Source: Clostridia bacterium
GTDB taxonomy: Bacteria > Bacillota > Clostridia > Lachnospirales > WQUN01
Length of the DNA stretch: 23,969 nucleotides
Assembly (NCBI GenBank): GCA_025997155.1
Contig: BNUF01000017.1
Span: 1-23,969, forward strand
Reading direction: 5' to 3'
Part shown: positions 7,708 to 15,628 of the stretch, piece after piece
Layout: every line of letters begins with the position of its first letter
How positions within the stretch are numbered: position 1 is the stretch's first letter
Translations under genes and position numbers: made by a program
The notes under the pieces: model-generated
Database searches by the model: none
What the model saw: the letters and a program-made list of their open reading frames with translations, nothing else
Told to the model about the DNA's origin: nothing

Positions 7708-10074
7708 TTATTTTTTGTATAGTTTTCCGTCGGCAAATATAATATCATTGTTAAAGACTGGTATTTTAGTTTTAATTATAATATATTGAGCGTCACTAAT
7801 GTCCACATCAAATTCAAACGGTTTTGTTTTATAATTTATACCTTTAGAAGTATAGATAAGCTGATCATCAGCATATATCCTAACAACTTGGTCCGGTACG
7901 TCAGAGTCGTATTTTTCGTGACAAGCCAGTTTACCTGTAAATCTTTTGTAATTTCCGTTTACATAGAACTCAAGGTCGTATTCACCTACAACGTAGTTTG
8001 ATGAATTTGTAGAATAAGCGTTCCTGTACAAGTTTTGCACTGAATCGTATAGTGTATCCTTTAATGAAAAGCCACCTGAAGCAGATACTTTAACTGTGGT
8101 TATATCTACAGGCAGAAACTCGGTATATTCGTTTATTTTTGCTGTTATTTCGGCATTTTTGCCGTTTAAATCCTCCCAGTTTTCCAACAACCTGACCGCG
8201 TCTTCGTACTCCCCGTTATTTGCAAAGTCACCGGCGGCTGCAAGCACAAACGTAACCCAACCTTTGTTCGTGTTGTCGACAGCGGTTTTCAACGCTTCGT
8301 TTCCCGCGTATTTTCTCTGCCCTTCTTTTAGCTTTTTGACCGCGCCTTCGTAATCGTTGCTTGCGGCAACTAAAGCGTCGGCTTCTTTGATGATAGCGTC
8401 AACCGCGCTTTGTTGCTCTTTCGCGATAGTATCTTTGTAACCGTCTATTTTCGCCAAAATGTCAGCGTCATTCGGAACGACTTTCAGCGCGCGTTCCAGT
8501 TCGGATATGGCTTTATCGTATTCCTTTGTGTCGTCATACTGCGTCAACGTATCAAAAACGCTCTTTTTGTAATCAGAAACGACTTTAACCAGTTGTGATT
8601 GCGCATCGGTGTAATTGCCGTCTTTTTGTACGACTTTGCGAAGATTATCAATAGTTCCAACATAGTCTTTGTTTTTTATCATATCCTGAGCGGCTTCATA
8701 CGCGCTTTGCGAGGTTTTTATCTCATTGACCTGTGACAGATATCCCTCGAAATCGGATTTTGATATAATGTTTAACTTCTCGTATTCCGTCAGTTTGGCA
8801 AGCGTATCGTCGTAATTTCCGTTGTCCTGAAGATACTTATCCGTAACGGCTTTTGCCTGATTGGACAGATATGTAGCGGCTTCCGCTTTCTTTTTTGAGT
8901 TGTCGCGTATATCGTCGTCCAGAAGGCTTTTCGCTTTTTTGTAATCGCCTGCCGCTATCGCGTTCTTGAATTTTGTTATGGGATTATCCAAATGGCTTTT
9001 TAGTATGCTTCCGCCTATTATCAAAGCCAAAACCGCGACAAGCGCCACGCTCCCTATGATTTTGGACTTTATAGGAAGGGGATGTTTGGTTGTTTTTTCA
9101 ATCGGTTTATTGTTCCGCCCGCTCGGCGGCTCTGCTGATTTCGTCGGATTGATAAGGACTCTTGACTTTTCCTCGTCAGAAAGTGTTTCGAGGTATTTTT
9201 TGAGTTGAGCCTTAAAATCCTCCGCGGTGTTGTATCTTCCCTCTCGAACCCTACAAGCCTTCATAATGATTTGACCTAATTCGCTTGACATAAAGCTGTC
9301 GGCTTCATCTTTTGGTGCTGTGACCGAGGAAAATGAAGGCGGATTTTTACGGTTATTAAACAACCTGTACAAAGTAAAGCCAAGTGAATAAATATCAATT
9401 GTTTCATCGTAGTTTTGTCCTTGAAAAATTTCGGGTGCCATATACAGCGGAGAACCAATCATTGTTTTTGCGGTAACAGTACCAATTTCCGCGTTGTCCA
9501 AAGATTTTTTCGCCACGCCGAAATCTCCCAATTTGAAATTCCCGTTCCCGCTCAAAAAAATATTAGCTTCTTTCACATCGCGGTGAATAATTTTGCTTTT
9601 GTGGCACAACTCTAAGGCTTCACATATGTTAATCCCAAGTTTAAATGCCTTTTCTAAAGTGAGTCCGTTTTTTTGAACATACTCGTTGAATGGAAGTAAA
9701 GACTCCATACGGATAAACACCTCAAACCGCAAGGGGTATTCGGTGGTTTTTATCTCGTGATCGGAATACGACACGATATATCGGTTGTCCTGTTTGCTGA
9801 GTTCGAGCAGAGTGTCTACTTCGGATTTAATATCGTTTACAATTTGCCTTAATTTCTGTTCTATCGAAACAGTGTCGTCGCCGAATTTTTGGGATAGTTC
9901 TTCGGCAAGAGCTTCGTTTGGTATAGAAATGTGTTTTATTGCTGTTTTGTACTTTTGCCCGTCCACGTCTGTTTTTTCCGCTAAATAAACAGTGCCGTAC
10001 CCGCCGCTGCCCAACTCTTTTATCACCGTGTATCCTTGTATTTCTTGACCGATTAGACTTTTTTGATTGTCCAA
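7708..10074 (-). CDS. Membrane Ser/Thr protein kinase (PknB/PrkC type) with TPR-like and NPCBM-like extracellular region
   Basis: 788 aa. Residues 15-295 are a complete Hanks-type kinase: glycine loop GSGGYG (22-27), catalytic K47, HRD loop with D166, DFG at 184-186, and the APE motif near 213. A basic/Pro linker leads to one membrane span (339-358). Outside the cell there are TPR-like helical repeats (about 365-650; e.g. YDKAISELERALKVVPND) and a C-terminal beta domain (about 656-788). The NGNYKRFTGKL, VRIYADDQLIYTS and FADGKLY pattern of that domain resembles NPCBM carbohydrate-binding modules. There are no PASTA repeats. The start is TTG, supported by GGAGGT seven bases upstream; no better ATG exists. 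The gene lies 20 bp after the FHA-ABC transporter gene, the likely substrate (compare PknF and Rv1747 of Mycobacterium tuberculosis). The NPCBM call rests on pattern recognition and is less certain than the kinase. Confidence 0.93.
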   Translation of the reverse strand: MDNQKSLIGQEIQGYTVIKELGSGGYGTVYLAEKTDVDGQKYKTAIKHISIPNEALAEELSQKFGDDTVSIEQKLRQIVNDIKSEVDTLLELSKQDNRYIVSYSDHEIKTTEYPLRFEVFIRMESLLPFNEYVQKNGLTLEKAFKLGINICEALELCHKSKIIHRDVKEANIFLSGNGNFKLGDFGVAKKSLDNAEIGTVTAKTMIGSPLYMAPEIFQGQNYDETIDIYSLGFTLYRLFNNRKNPPSFSSVTAPKDEADSFMSSELGQIIMKACRVREGRYNTAEDFKAQLKKYLETLSDEEKSRVLINPTKSAEPPSGRNNKPIEKTTKHPLPIKSKIIGSVALVAVLALIIGGSILKSHLDNPITKFKNAIAAGDYKKAKSLLDDDIRDNSKKKAEAATYLSNQAKAVTDKYLQDNGNYDDTLAKLTEYEKLNIISKSDFEGYLSQVNEIKTSQSAYEAAQDMIKNKDYVGTIDNLRKVVQKDGNYTDAQSQLVKVVSDYKKSVFDTLTQYDDTKEYDKAISELERALKVVPNDADILAKIDGYKDTIAKEQQSAVDAIIKEADALVAASNDYEGAVKKLKEGQRKYAGNEALKTAVDNTNKGWVTFVLAAAGDFANNGEYEDAVRLLENWEDLNGKNAEITAKINEYTEFLPVDITTVKVSASGGFSLKDTLYDSVQNLYRNAYSTNSSNYVVGEYDLEFYVNGNYKRFTGKLACHEKYDSDVPDQVVRIYADDQLIYTSKGINYKTKPFEFDVDISDAQYIIIKTKIPVFNNDIIFADGKLYKK

Positions 10075-10094
10075 TTTGATTACCTCCGTGTAAT

Positions 10095-12383
10095 TTACCT
10101 TGAATCCTTTTTTACCCTAAACAGTATAAAAATGTTCATAATCGTAAATACTACTATAAAAGCGAACAGATAAGCAAAATTTTTTATTATGTCGTTTTTA
10201 CTGACTTCTTCGGGTATGGGTGTCAACGCGCTTATGTTTGATATTAATTCTAATTGCAACACCGACCAGTGACTTATCGTAAAGTACGATATTTTACTCG
10301 CGAATCCGCTTAGTTTAATGAGAGAGTCAGAGAGCAAAAATTGCATCACCAAGATAGGTACGGCAACGCCAGTTGCTTGTTTAACGCCTTTAACTACCGA
10401 CGAAACAACAAGACATAACGCTCCTGTCGCTAACGTCGATAACGATATTGTCGCGAAAAACTCTAAGAACGCGTTATCAAACAAGCAACCGCTATCGGGT
10501 AAGCCTATGAAATACGCGAACATACCCGTTAGTATAAGACTCTGAGAAACGGCGACAATAAACTGTATAAGCAACTTAGACAATACATACGCGGGTAAAT
10601 TAAGTCCCGCTATATATTCCCTTTTTAATGCCGTTCGTTCTTCACATATTTCATTTATGGCGTTCCCTAACCCTATATAATTGCAACAGCAAGCCAAGGA
10701 AAACAAAAACGTCTTTGTGCGGTCGTAAACGTGAAATACCGCGCCCGCGCCGTCTGTTTCTCTAAATACAACCCATAACAGCCCCGAAATTAAAATAGGT
10801 GTAAGCAACACTGTAAGCAAGCGAGGTGTCGTATTCTTCAGCAACTTCAAATAACGTGCGCTCAATGTCTTGAGTTGACTTGCAAAAGGCGGAACTTCCG
10901 AATGGTTTACGAAATCTTTCGCATCTTCAATTTTAGGTGATATATTATAGTTTATTTCCCGCGATTTGTAATAATCTTCCTCAACTTTAGCATACAGGCT
11001 TTTATTTAAATCAATCCCTGAGATTTTTTCATAATCGCTAAACTTAAATACAGATAACATCTTCTCCGGTGTGCCATAGAAGGACAATCTGCCACCTTTG
11101 CCCATTAAAATAACCTTATCGCAAAAACGTATGTCGCCTGGTCTGTGAGTGATAAGAAGTATCGTTCGCGCGCTTTCAGTTTCAATCGTTAAATTTTTCA
11201 GAATCCGCATCAAGCTTTCTGCACTCCCAGGATCTAACGGAGAAGTCGGTTCGTCTAAAAATAACAAATTTTGTTGCGACATTAACTCTAAGGCTATACT
11301 TACGCTCTTCTTTTGTCCTCCGCTTAAACCTTTTATCAAGGAATCCTTCTTCTCATCCAGTTTTACTCGGCGCAACGCTTTATCTATGGTTTCCTCAACG
11401 GTTTTATTTGAAGTGTCCCGAGGTAAACGTAATTTAGCGGAGTAATATAACATATCGCGAACGGTCAAGTTTTCAAACAATACGTCTTGTTGGGGAACGT
11501 ACCCAATCAGATTTTTCATTAAATTGTAATGCTTATATAGATTTATATCATTTAAATAGACAGTTCCTTCGTCCGCCATTTCAAAACCGCATAGGGCGTT
11601 CATAATCGTAGATTTGCCAGAACCGAATCCGCCGATAATAGCTATTAATTCGCCTCGACCGATTGATAAGTTCACATTTTCTAAAATCAATTTATTTTTT
11701 ATTTTTCTGGTTAGACCGACCGCTTTTAAGATTATCTGGATTTCTGCTTTTCCTTGTGTTTTTGTGATTATATCTGTGTTAATGATATTTTTTGACGTAA
11801 AGACAAGTAAGCAGTTCGCAATATGAATAATATCCTTTTCGCGCAAGATACAGGGTTCATTTATCCTACGCCAATTCACAAACGTACCGCACCTACTGTC
11901 ACTATCCGTTATCGAAAACTCTTCCGTATCAGAGTTATATGAAATTATAGCGTGACTTCGCCCTACAACCGGGGAACTAAGCACTATATCGCAATCCGAA
12001 CTGCGTCCTATAGTAATTCGATTTTTATCGGCAATGCTATATGCGAAACAGTTTATAAAGGGACTCGCGTAAATCATAATAATATTTTCAACGTCAGAAC
12101 CTATTTTTATAACAGTTCCGTTTTTTAATTCCGTTGCCCCCGAATCGTTATCCTGCGAAGAAACATTAGCATCGTTAATGGACGTAAAACCAGCACTGGT
12201 ATCCAAGTATAGGAGGCATTTATTATTATGCGTTTTTATGTATCCGTGTTTTTTCGAAATGAAGTTTGATTCCAATACTATATTATTGTTAACCGATGAA
12301 CCGAAAGTCATAACCTTGTCGTCTGTCAACTCTTTGGTTGTCAAATTAAGATTCGCGTCGACGACCATTAAGTACTTAGACAT
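10095..12383 (-). CDS. Twin-FHA ABC transporter (ATPase fused to ABC2-type permease), Rv1747-like
   Basis: 762 aa. Residues 1-105 are an FHA-like domain (SKKHG at 43-47). Residues 110-200 are a canonical FHA domain with GRSSDCDI (126-133), GRSHA (141-145) and a GTFVN strand near 166. Residues 215-440 are an ABC ATPase of the ABCG/WBC type: Walker A GGFGSGKST (251-259), signature LSGGQ (353-357), Walker B LLFLDEP (373-379) and H-loop His413. The last ~240 residues are an ABC2 permease with about six membrane spans. One polypeptide therefore forms half of an exporter. FHA domains bind phosphothreonine, so the kinase encoded 20 bp downstream probably controls it. The substrate is unknown; ABCG-type exporters often move lipids or envelope precursors. 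The ATG is preceded by GAGGG. Confidence 0.93.
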   Translation of the reverse strand: MSKYLMVVDANLNLTTKELTDDKVMTFGSSVNNNIVLESNFISKKHGYIKTHNNKCLLYLDTSAGFTSINDANVSSQDNDSGATELKNGTVIKIGSDVENIIMIYASPFINCFAYSIADKNRITIGRSSDCDIVLSSPVVGRSHAIISYNSDTEEFSITDSDSRCGTFVNWRRINEPCILREKDIIHIANCLLVFTSKNIINTDIITKTQGKAEIQIILKAVGLTRKIKNKLILENVNLSIGRGELIAIIGGFGSGKSTIMNALCGFEMADEGTVYLNDINLYKHYNLMKNLIGYVPQQDVLFENLTVRDMLYYSAKLRLPRDTSNKTVEETIDKALRRVKLDEKKDSLIKGLSGGQKKSVSIALELMSQQNLLFLDEPTSPLDPGSAESLMRILKNLTIETESARTILLITHRPGDIRFCDKVILMGKGGRLSFYGTPEKMLSVFKFSDYEKISGIDLNKSLYAKVEEDYYKSREINYNISPKIEDAKDFVNHSEVPPFASQLKTLSARYLKLLKNTTPRLLTVLLTPILISGLLWVVFRETDGAGAVFHVYDRTKTFLFSLACCCNYIGLGNAINEICEERTALKREYIAGLNLPAYVLSKLLIQFIVAVSQSLILTGMFAYFIGLPDSGCLFDNAFLEFFATISLSTLATGALCLVVSSVVKGVKQATGVAVPILVMQFLLSDSLIKLSGFASKISYFTISHWSVLQLELISNISALTPIPEEVSKNDIIKNFAYLFAFIVVFTIMNIFILFRVKKDSR

Positions 12384-12414
12384 TGTTATCCCTCATATAC
12401 CGAATTACATATGT

Positions 12415-13512
12415 TTAATAATCTATCGAAAAAGAAGCGTCAAACGCGGCTTTTAATCCTATAACAACTTGATTGGCGAAAGTGTTGCTTGTTAATACAA
12501 ATCCTTGCGGCGTATTAGGAGGTATCGGAGCATTAGAAACAACTATCAGTCCCAAATTATAATACACTGATTTGCCTAACGCGTTTTCAACAAAAGTTCT
12601 AAGCGGTACAAATGTACGACCTCCGATTGACTGAGCGGGAACATCAAATGTATATTGATTGCCATCAACATACATAGAATCATTGCCCAAAATCATAGTT
12701 ACGGTTTGATTATTTGATGTTATTATTGTTATAGTTTTTGTGCTGTCATTCCAGTCTACTGTGCAACCGAAACTTTCAGATAAAAACCTTGCGGGTACAA
12801 GTGTTCTATTATCAACGACTATAGCCTTTACTTCACTATTTGTCGGGTCAATCATTACGAGTTTTCCTTTACTGATGGCGCTCGGCGAATCTACAACTAA
12901 CACAACAGAATCGCCAACAACGTCCACTACCTGCGATATAAGATTTTCGATTACCGGATTCGTTGATATGTCAATTGGCGCAATAGGTATCGTTGGGGTC
13001 TCGGACGGCGCGGGTATTGGAATATCTGAAACAGGCAATGTAGGCGGCGTTTCATTGTTTGAGCCTATGAAAATAACTCCGTCGTCAGTTGTAAGAGTTA
13101 CATCTTCGGTGTCATTTGACGCGTTTACATTATATATAGAGATGTACGCTTCACTGCCATAATCAGAAATAATTTCAAATTGTATTCTCGCCACTACTAT
13201 CGATTCGTTAAGTTTTGTCGCACTCGAAAAACCAACATTAACAATTCCGTCAGATTCTAAGTCAATGTTGCCCATCTCTATTTCCAATTCACCCGATATA
13301 TAAGATAGCTTGCTTGTATCATATGAGAGCGTAAAATTAGCACTGTTAATACCTGTATTCTCAGCAAGAATTACAGTCGCCTCAACGACATCTCCAACAG
13401 AACCCGCCCCTCCTAAAACGTACAAATCTTGCATAGAGGCCAACACTGTTGATATATTTAACATTATACACATCGATATAGTTAGAACAAGAGAAATCAA
13501 CTTTTTATTCAC
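12415..13512 (-). CDS. Secreted protein with cohesin-like module and copper-amine-oxidase-N (stalk) domain
   Basis: Start chosen at GTG 13512, because AAGGAG (13528-13523) lies 10 bases before it and gives a clean signal peptide (MNKKLISLVLTISMCIML). An in-frame ATG at 13533 would place that ribosome site inside the coding region and has no good site of its own. From the GTG the protein is 365 aa. About 31-150 is a cohesin-like beta sandwich (VGDVVEATV, FTLSYDTSKL, IVNVGFSSAT, ARIQFEI, DDGVIFIG). About 150-190 is a Pro/Ser/Thr linker. About 205-330 is a Cu_amine_oxidN1/stalk domain (VDNRTLVPARFLSE, WNDSTKTITI, RTFVPLRTFVENALG). Cohesins bind dockerins in cellulosomes and in other cell-surface complexes; no dockerin is evident in this window. 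First gene of the operon, 31 bp before the FHA-ABC gene. Confidence 0.88.
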   Translation of the reverse strand: MNKKLISLVLTISMCIMLNISTVLASMQDLYVLGGAGSVGDVVEATVILAENTGINSANFTLSYDTSKLSYISGELEIEMGNIDLESDGIVNVGFSSATKLNESIVVARIQFEIISDYGSEAYISIYNVNASNDTEDVTLTTDDGVIFIGSNNETPPTLPVSDIPIPAPSETPTIPIAPIDISTNPVIENLISQVVDVVGDSVVLVVDSPSAISKGKLVMIDPTNSEVKAIVVDNRTLVPARFLSESFGCTVDWNDSTKTITIITSNNQTVTMILGNDSMYVDGNQYTFDVPAQSIGGRTFVPLRTFVENALGKSVYYNLGLIVVSNAPIPPNTPQGFVLTSNTFANQVVIGLKAAFDASFSIDY

Positions 13513-13591
13513 AACAATAAATCTCCTTATCATAGCAGAGGAATACTAACCTGATGCATAGATTTTAGTTTAACAAAAACGATGATGCTTG

Positions 13592-13631
13592 GTAGATAAA
13601 AAAGTTCGTGAATGTTACTTCCTTCACGGAC
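13592..13631 (-). repeat. Left inverted repeat of the recombinase cassette; also a hairpin terminator
   Basis: Read on the minus strand this 40-bp sequence matches 15000-15039 of the plus strand with two mismatches. Its centre has 9-bp arms (gttcgtgaa 13604-13612 and ttcacggac 13623-13631) around a 10-bp spacer, the layout of a tyrosine-recombinase core site. On the minus strand the hairpin is followed by six T, so it could also terminate the integrase transcript before the surface operon. Confidence 0.75.
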
Positions 13632-13702
13632 TTTACCTCGTTTGCGCCGTGTTTGTGCGGTTTTCACAGTTCGCTGACAACGATTTTGACTACGAATCGG
13701 AG

Positions 13703-14779
13703 TTACAAACGCCGCGCTGCGACCGCCTCCATACATTGCCGTTTATGCCCATCAACGCTGTGTGCGTAACGTTTCAGCGTGAACGCCGCGTTTCTGTGTC
13801 CAAGGACTTCCGACAACGTTTTCACATCCATACCGCTTTCCAAGGCTCGCGTTGCGAAAGTATGCCGAGTGGCGGCGTGGAAATTAACATCGTCAATTTC
13901 AGCAACTTTAAGTACCTTTTTGAATCGTTTCTGAATTGTGCGCGGGTCAATCGGCTTGTTCTTCAGCGAAATCACATACTCGCCAATAGCTGTTCCTTTG
14001 TGAGTTGTAAGCATATTGAGCATAAACTGCGGTAATGGTATGCTTCGGACGGACGTTTCACTTTTCGGCGCGAGCGCGGTCAAAGCGGTTTTAGCTCCGC
14101 CGTCATCGCATTTAATACGCTCCATTGTGCGGCGAATGCGGAGCGTTGCTTTGACGAAATCAACGTCGTCCCATGTCAATCCGCAAAGCTCGCCGATTCG
14201 GATTCCCGTATAAAGGCATAGTGTTATGCCGACATTGTTCACCGCATCCGAATCGGCGAGTACGGTTTCAAGACGTTTCTGTTCGTCAGAGGACAATGGT
14301 TCTGCATCGCGTTGGACATGTTTTGGAAGTTTGACGGTAAAAATCTGCGATTGTTCGCTTAACCCTGCCCGCATAAAAGAAAGGACTGCCGACACAGTTC
14401 GTGCCGACAGTCCATCGTCAATGAGTTTGTTCGCGAACGCCTGAACATTCGCTTGAGTGAGTTTGGCGAGTTTCATATCGCCGAGATTGGGTTTGATATA
14501 TTTATCAAGGTAACGCTCATAGACGGCAAGCGTGGACGCTTTGAGACGTAACCTCACGGTTGATATATACTCACAAAGTGCCGAGACCACCGTGCCTTTT
14601 GCGGTTGGCGTAGCTTCTGGCATCACCACCACTTGCGAAAGTTTTTCGCGAACCTCCGATGCCGTTCTTGCGTAAACGTGACCATAGAGGAGTGAACCAT
14701 CGGGTTTGCGGCCTTTATGATAACGCCCTTCATACCGTCTGTCACTGCGTTTATAAATTCCTTTTCCGAGTCTTGACAT
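13703..14779 (-). CDS. Tyrosine recombinase / phage-type integrase
   Basis: 358 aa. The N-terminus (1-50) is an arm-binding-like domain with basic and aromatic residues. About 60-150 is the SAM-like core-binding domain, and 155-358 the catalytic domain. Catalytic residues are Arg194 (TGIRIGE), His301, Arg305, His328 (LGHRN) and Tyr338 (LKRYAH). The usual HxxR spacing is HxxxR here (NFHAATRHTF) because of an extra GCC codon, which may affect activity. The start follows AAAAGGAG. The gene lies between 40-bp inverted repeats and points left, towards the surface operon. Family members integrate conjugative elements and phages, but some invert DNA between inverted sites, which fits the layout here better than excision. 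Confidence 0.93.
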   Translation of the reverse strand: MSRLGKGIYKRSDRRYEGRYHKGRKPDGSLLYGHVYARTASEVREKLSQVVVMPEATPTAKGTVVSALCEYISTVRLRLKASTLAVYERYLDKYIKPNLGDMKLAKLTQANVQAFANKLIDDGLSARTVSAVLSFMRAGLSEQSQIFTVKLPKHVQRDAEPLSSDEQKRLETVLADSDAVNNVGITLCLYTGIRIGELCGLTWDDVDFVKATLRIRRTMERIKCDDGGAKTALTALAPKSETSVRSIPLPQFMLNMLTTHKGTAIGEYVISLKNKPIDPRTIQKRFKKVLKVAEIDDVNFHAATRHTFATRALESGMDVKTLSEVLGHRNAAFTLKRYAHSVDGHKRQCMEAVAARRL

Positions 14780-14797
14780 AATAATCTTCTCCTTTTG

Positions 14798-14908
14798 ACA
14801 ACTATTTTGACCACGAATAGCTTATATTATAGACTGAATCGCCACCATATCCGACATATTATTCTCGGTTTTGCGTAAAATCTCACTTAACGCTCCCAAA
14901 ATAGTTGT
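14798..14908. repeat. 12-bp inverted repeat upstream of the integrase gene
   Basis: acaactattttg (14798-14809) and its exact reverse complement caaaatagttgt (14897-14908) bracket the putative integrase promoter. One copy abuts the integrase ribosome binding site. Such a pair could be an operator or recombinase arm sites; no protein can be assigned. Confidence 0.5.
14826..14854 (-). promoter_or_regulatory. Possible promoter of the integrase gene
   Basis: On the minus strand a TATAAT (14831-14826) has a weak TCGGAT (14854-14849) 17 bases upstream. The integrase ATG lies 47 bases downstream of the -10. The -10 is perfect and the -35 poor, suggesting weak or activated expression. Confidence 0.4.
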
Positions 14909-14927
14909 AAATATTCGGAAAAAGTGC

Positions 14928-14956
14928 TTGACAAGACAAATTTCTCGTGATATAAT
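14928..14956 (+). promoter_or_regulatory. Perfect sigma-70/sigma-A consensus promoter facing right, inside the recombinase cassette
   Basis: TTGACA (14928-14933), a 17-bp spacer and TATAAT (14951-14956) match the consensus at every position. Transcription would start near 14963, run through the right inverted repeat and meet the strong hairpin terminator at 15091-15153. No gene lies between. The promoter is 44 bp inside the right repeat; inverting the cassette would aim it at the seven-gene surface operon that begins at 13512. Confidence 0.75.
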
Positions 14957-14999
14957 ACTTGAAATTAAATATGATTCGTGCCATAAAGCTTGAATCGTG

Positions 15000-15039
15000 G
15001 TTCGTGAAGGAAGTAACATTCACGAACTTTCTTATCTAC
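15000..15039 (+). repeat. Right inverted repeat of the recombinase cassette
   Basis: Partner of 13592-13631 with 38 of 40 matches. It contains perfect 9-bp arms (gttcgtgaa 15000-15008, ttcacgaac 15019-15027) around the same 10-bp spacer ggaagtaaca. Outside the 40 bp, both repeats are followed after a short indel by CAAGCATC. As no gene ends to its left on the plus strand, a pure terminator role does not explain this copy. Confidence 0.75.
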
Positions 15040-15090
15040 TTATTTGCCAAGCATCTATATCATGCCATAGAATTTTGCACATAGCAAGTC

Positions 15091-15153
15091 AAAAGAGCCA
15101 CCTTGTTCCGATTTATTTTTCGGAATCGGAACAAGGTGGCTCTTTTGCGTTTT
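15091..15153 (+). terminator. Strong rho-independent terminator
   Basis: A perfect 22-bp stem (15091-15112 with 15125-15146), a 12-nt loop, then gcg and a run of seven or more T. It would stop transcripts from the promoter at 14928 about 190 nt after their start. Confidence 0.85.
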
Positions 15154-15473
15154 TTTATATTTCGTCGGTCATTTTCGTAACATAACTGGTAAATAGATAG
15201 ACTTGATATTCGTGCGTGTATTGCCTTGAGGATGGCGTGGTAATGTAGGATATCTGACTGTCATTAACCCCCACAAATAAGGAGCTTTCGTCTTTTGTCT
15301 GCATTGCCAATGTTCACAGATTTGACAATGTAGACTATATTGACTCCGTATCATTAGGCAATATCCAAAGACGTAATATCTGTTTAAGTTTCGCTGATAC
15401 GAGATAGTATGCCATAAGATTTTATACAAGTCAACTTATATTTTTTTCAAATTGAAAAAATCGAAAAATGTCC
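15154..15473. other. Intergenic stretch without recognisable gene
   Basis: Open frames on both strands here are short, lack ribosome binding sites and resemble no family I know. The only pattern seen is a loose similarity between 15062-15092 and 15410-15436 (ATGCCATA, then an AT-rich piece, then AAGTCAA), which may be the trace of a small insertion. Confidence 0.5.
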
Positions 15474-15502
15474 TTGACAAATTTGGGTTCTTGTGGTACG
15501 CT
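15474..15502 (+). promoter_or_regulatory. Putative promoter ahead of the degenerate ParB-like gene
   Basis: TTGACA (15474-15479), a 17-bp spacer and TACGCT (15497-15502). The -35 is perfect; the -10 keeps the first two bases and final T. It precedes a ~150-nt untranslated stretch ending in a terminator hairpin, so it may make a short leader or small RNA before the ParB-like gene. Confidence 0.5.
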
Positions 15503-15628
15503 AAACTGCAACTTGTTGGTAGTCCCTGTTGGCAATCCAATCGAGCGAGGGATTTTTTCCTTGTCGTACAATGCATACAAAACACAAAGTACAAAGACCA
15601 ATATTCACTTATACTAAAAACAAAATTC

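Noticed and set aside
15169..15429. Minus-strand 86-aa open frame
   Set aside because: No ribosome binding site, unusual Cys/Tyr/His-rich composition and no family resemblance.
15062..15436. Loose direct similarity between 15062-15092 and 15410-15436
   Set aside because: Only short blocks match and spacing differs; too weak to call a repeat or attachment site.
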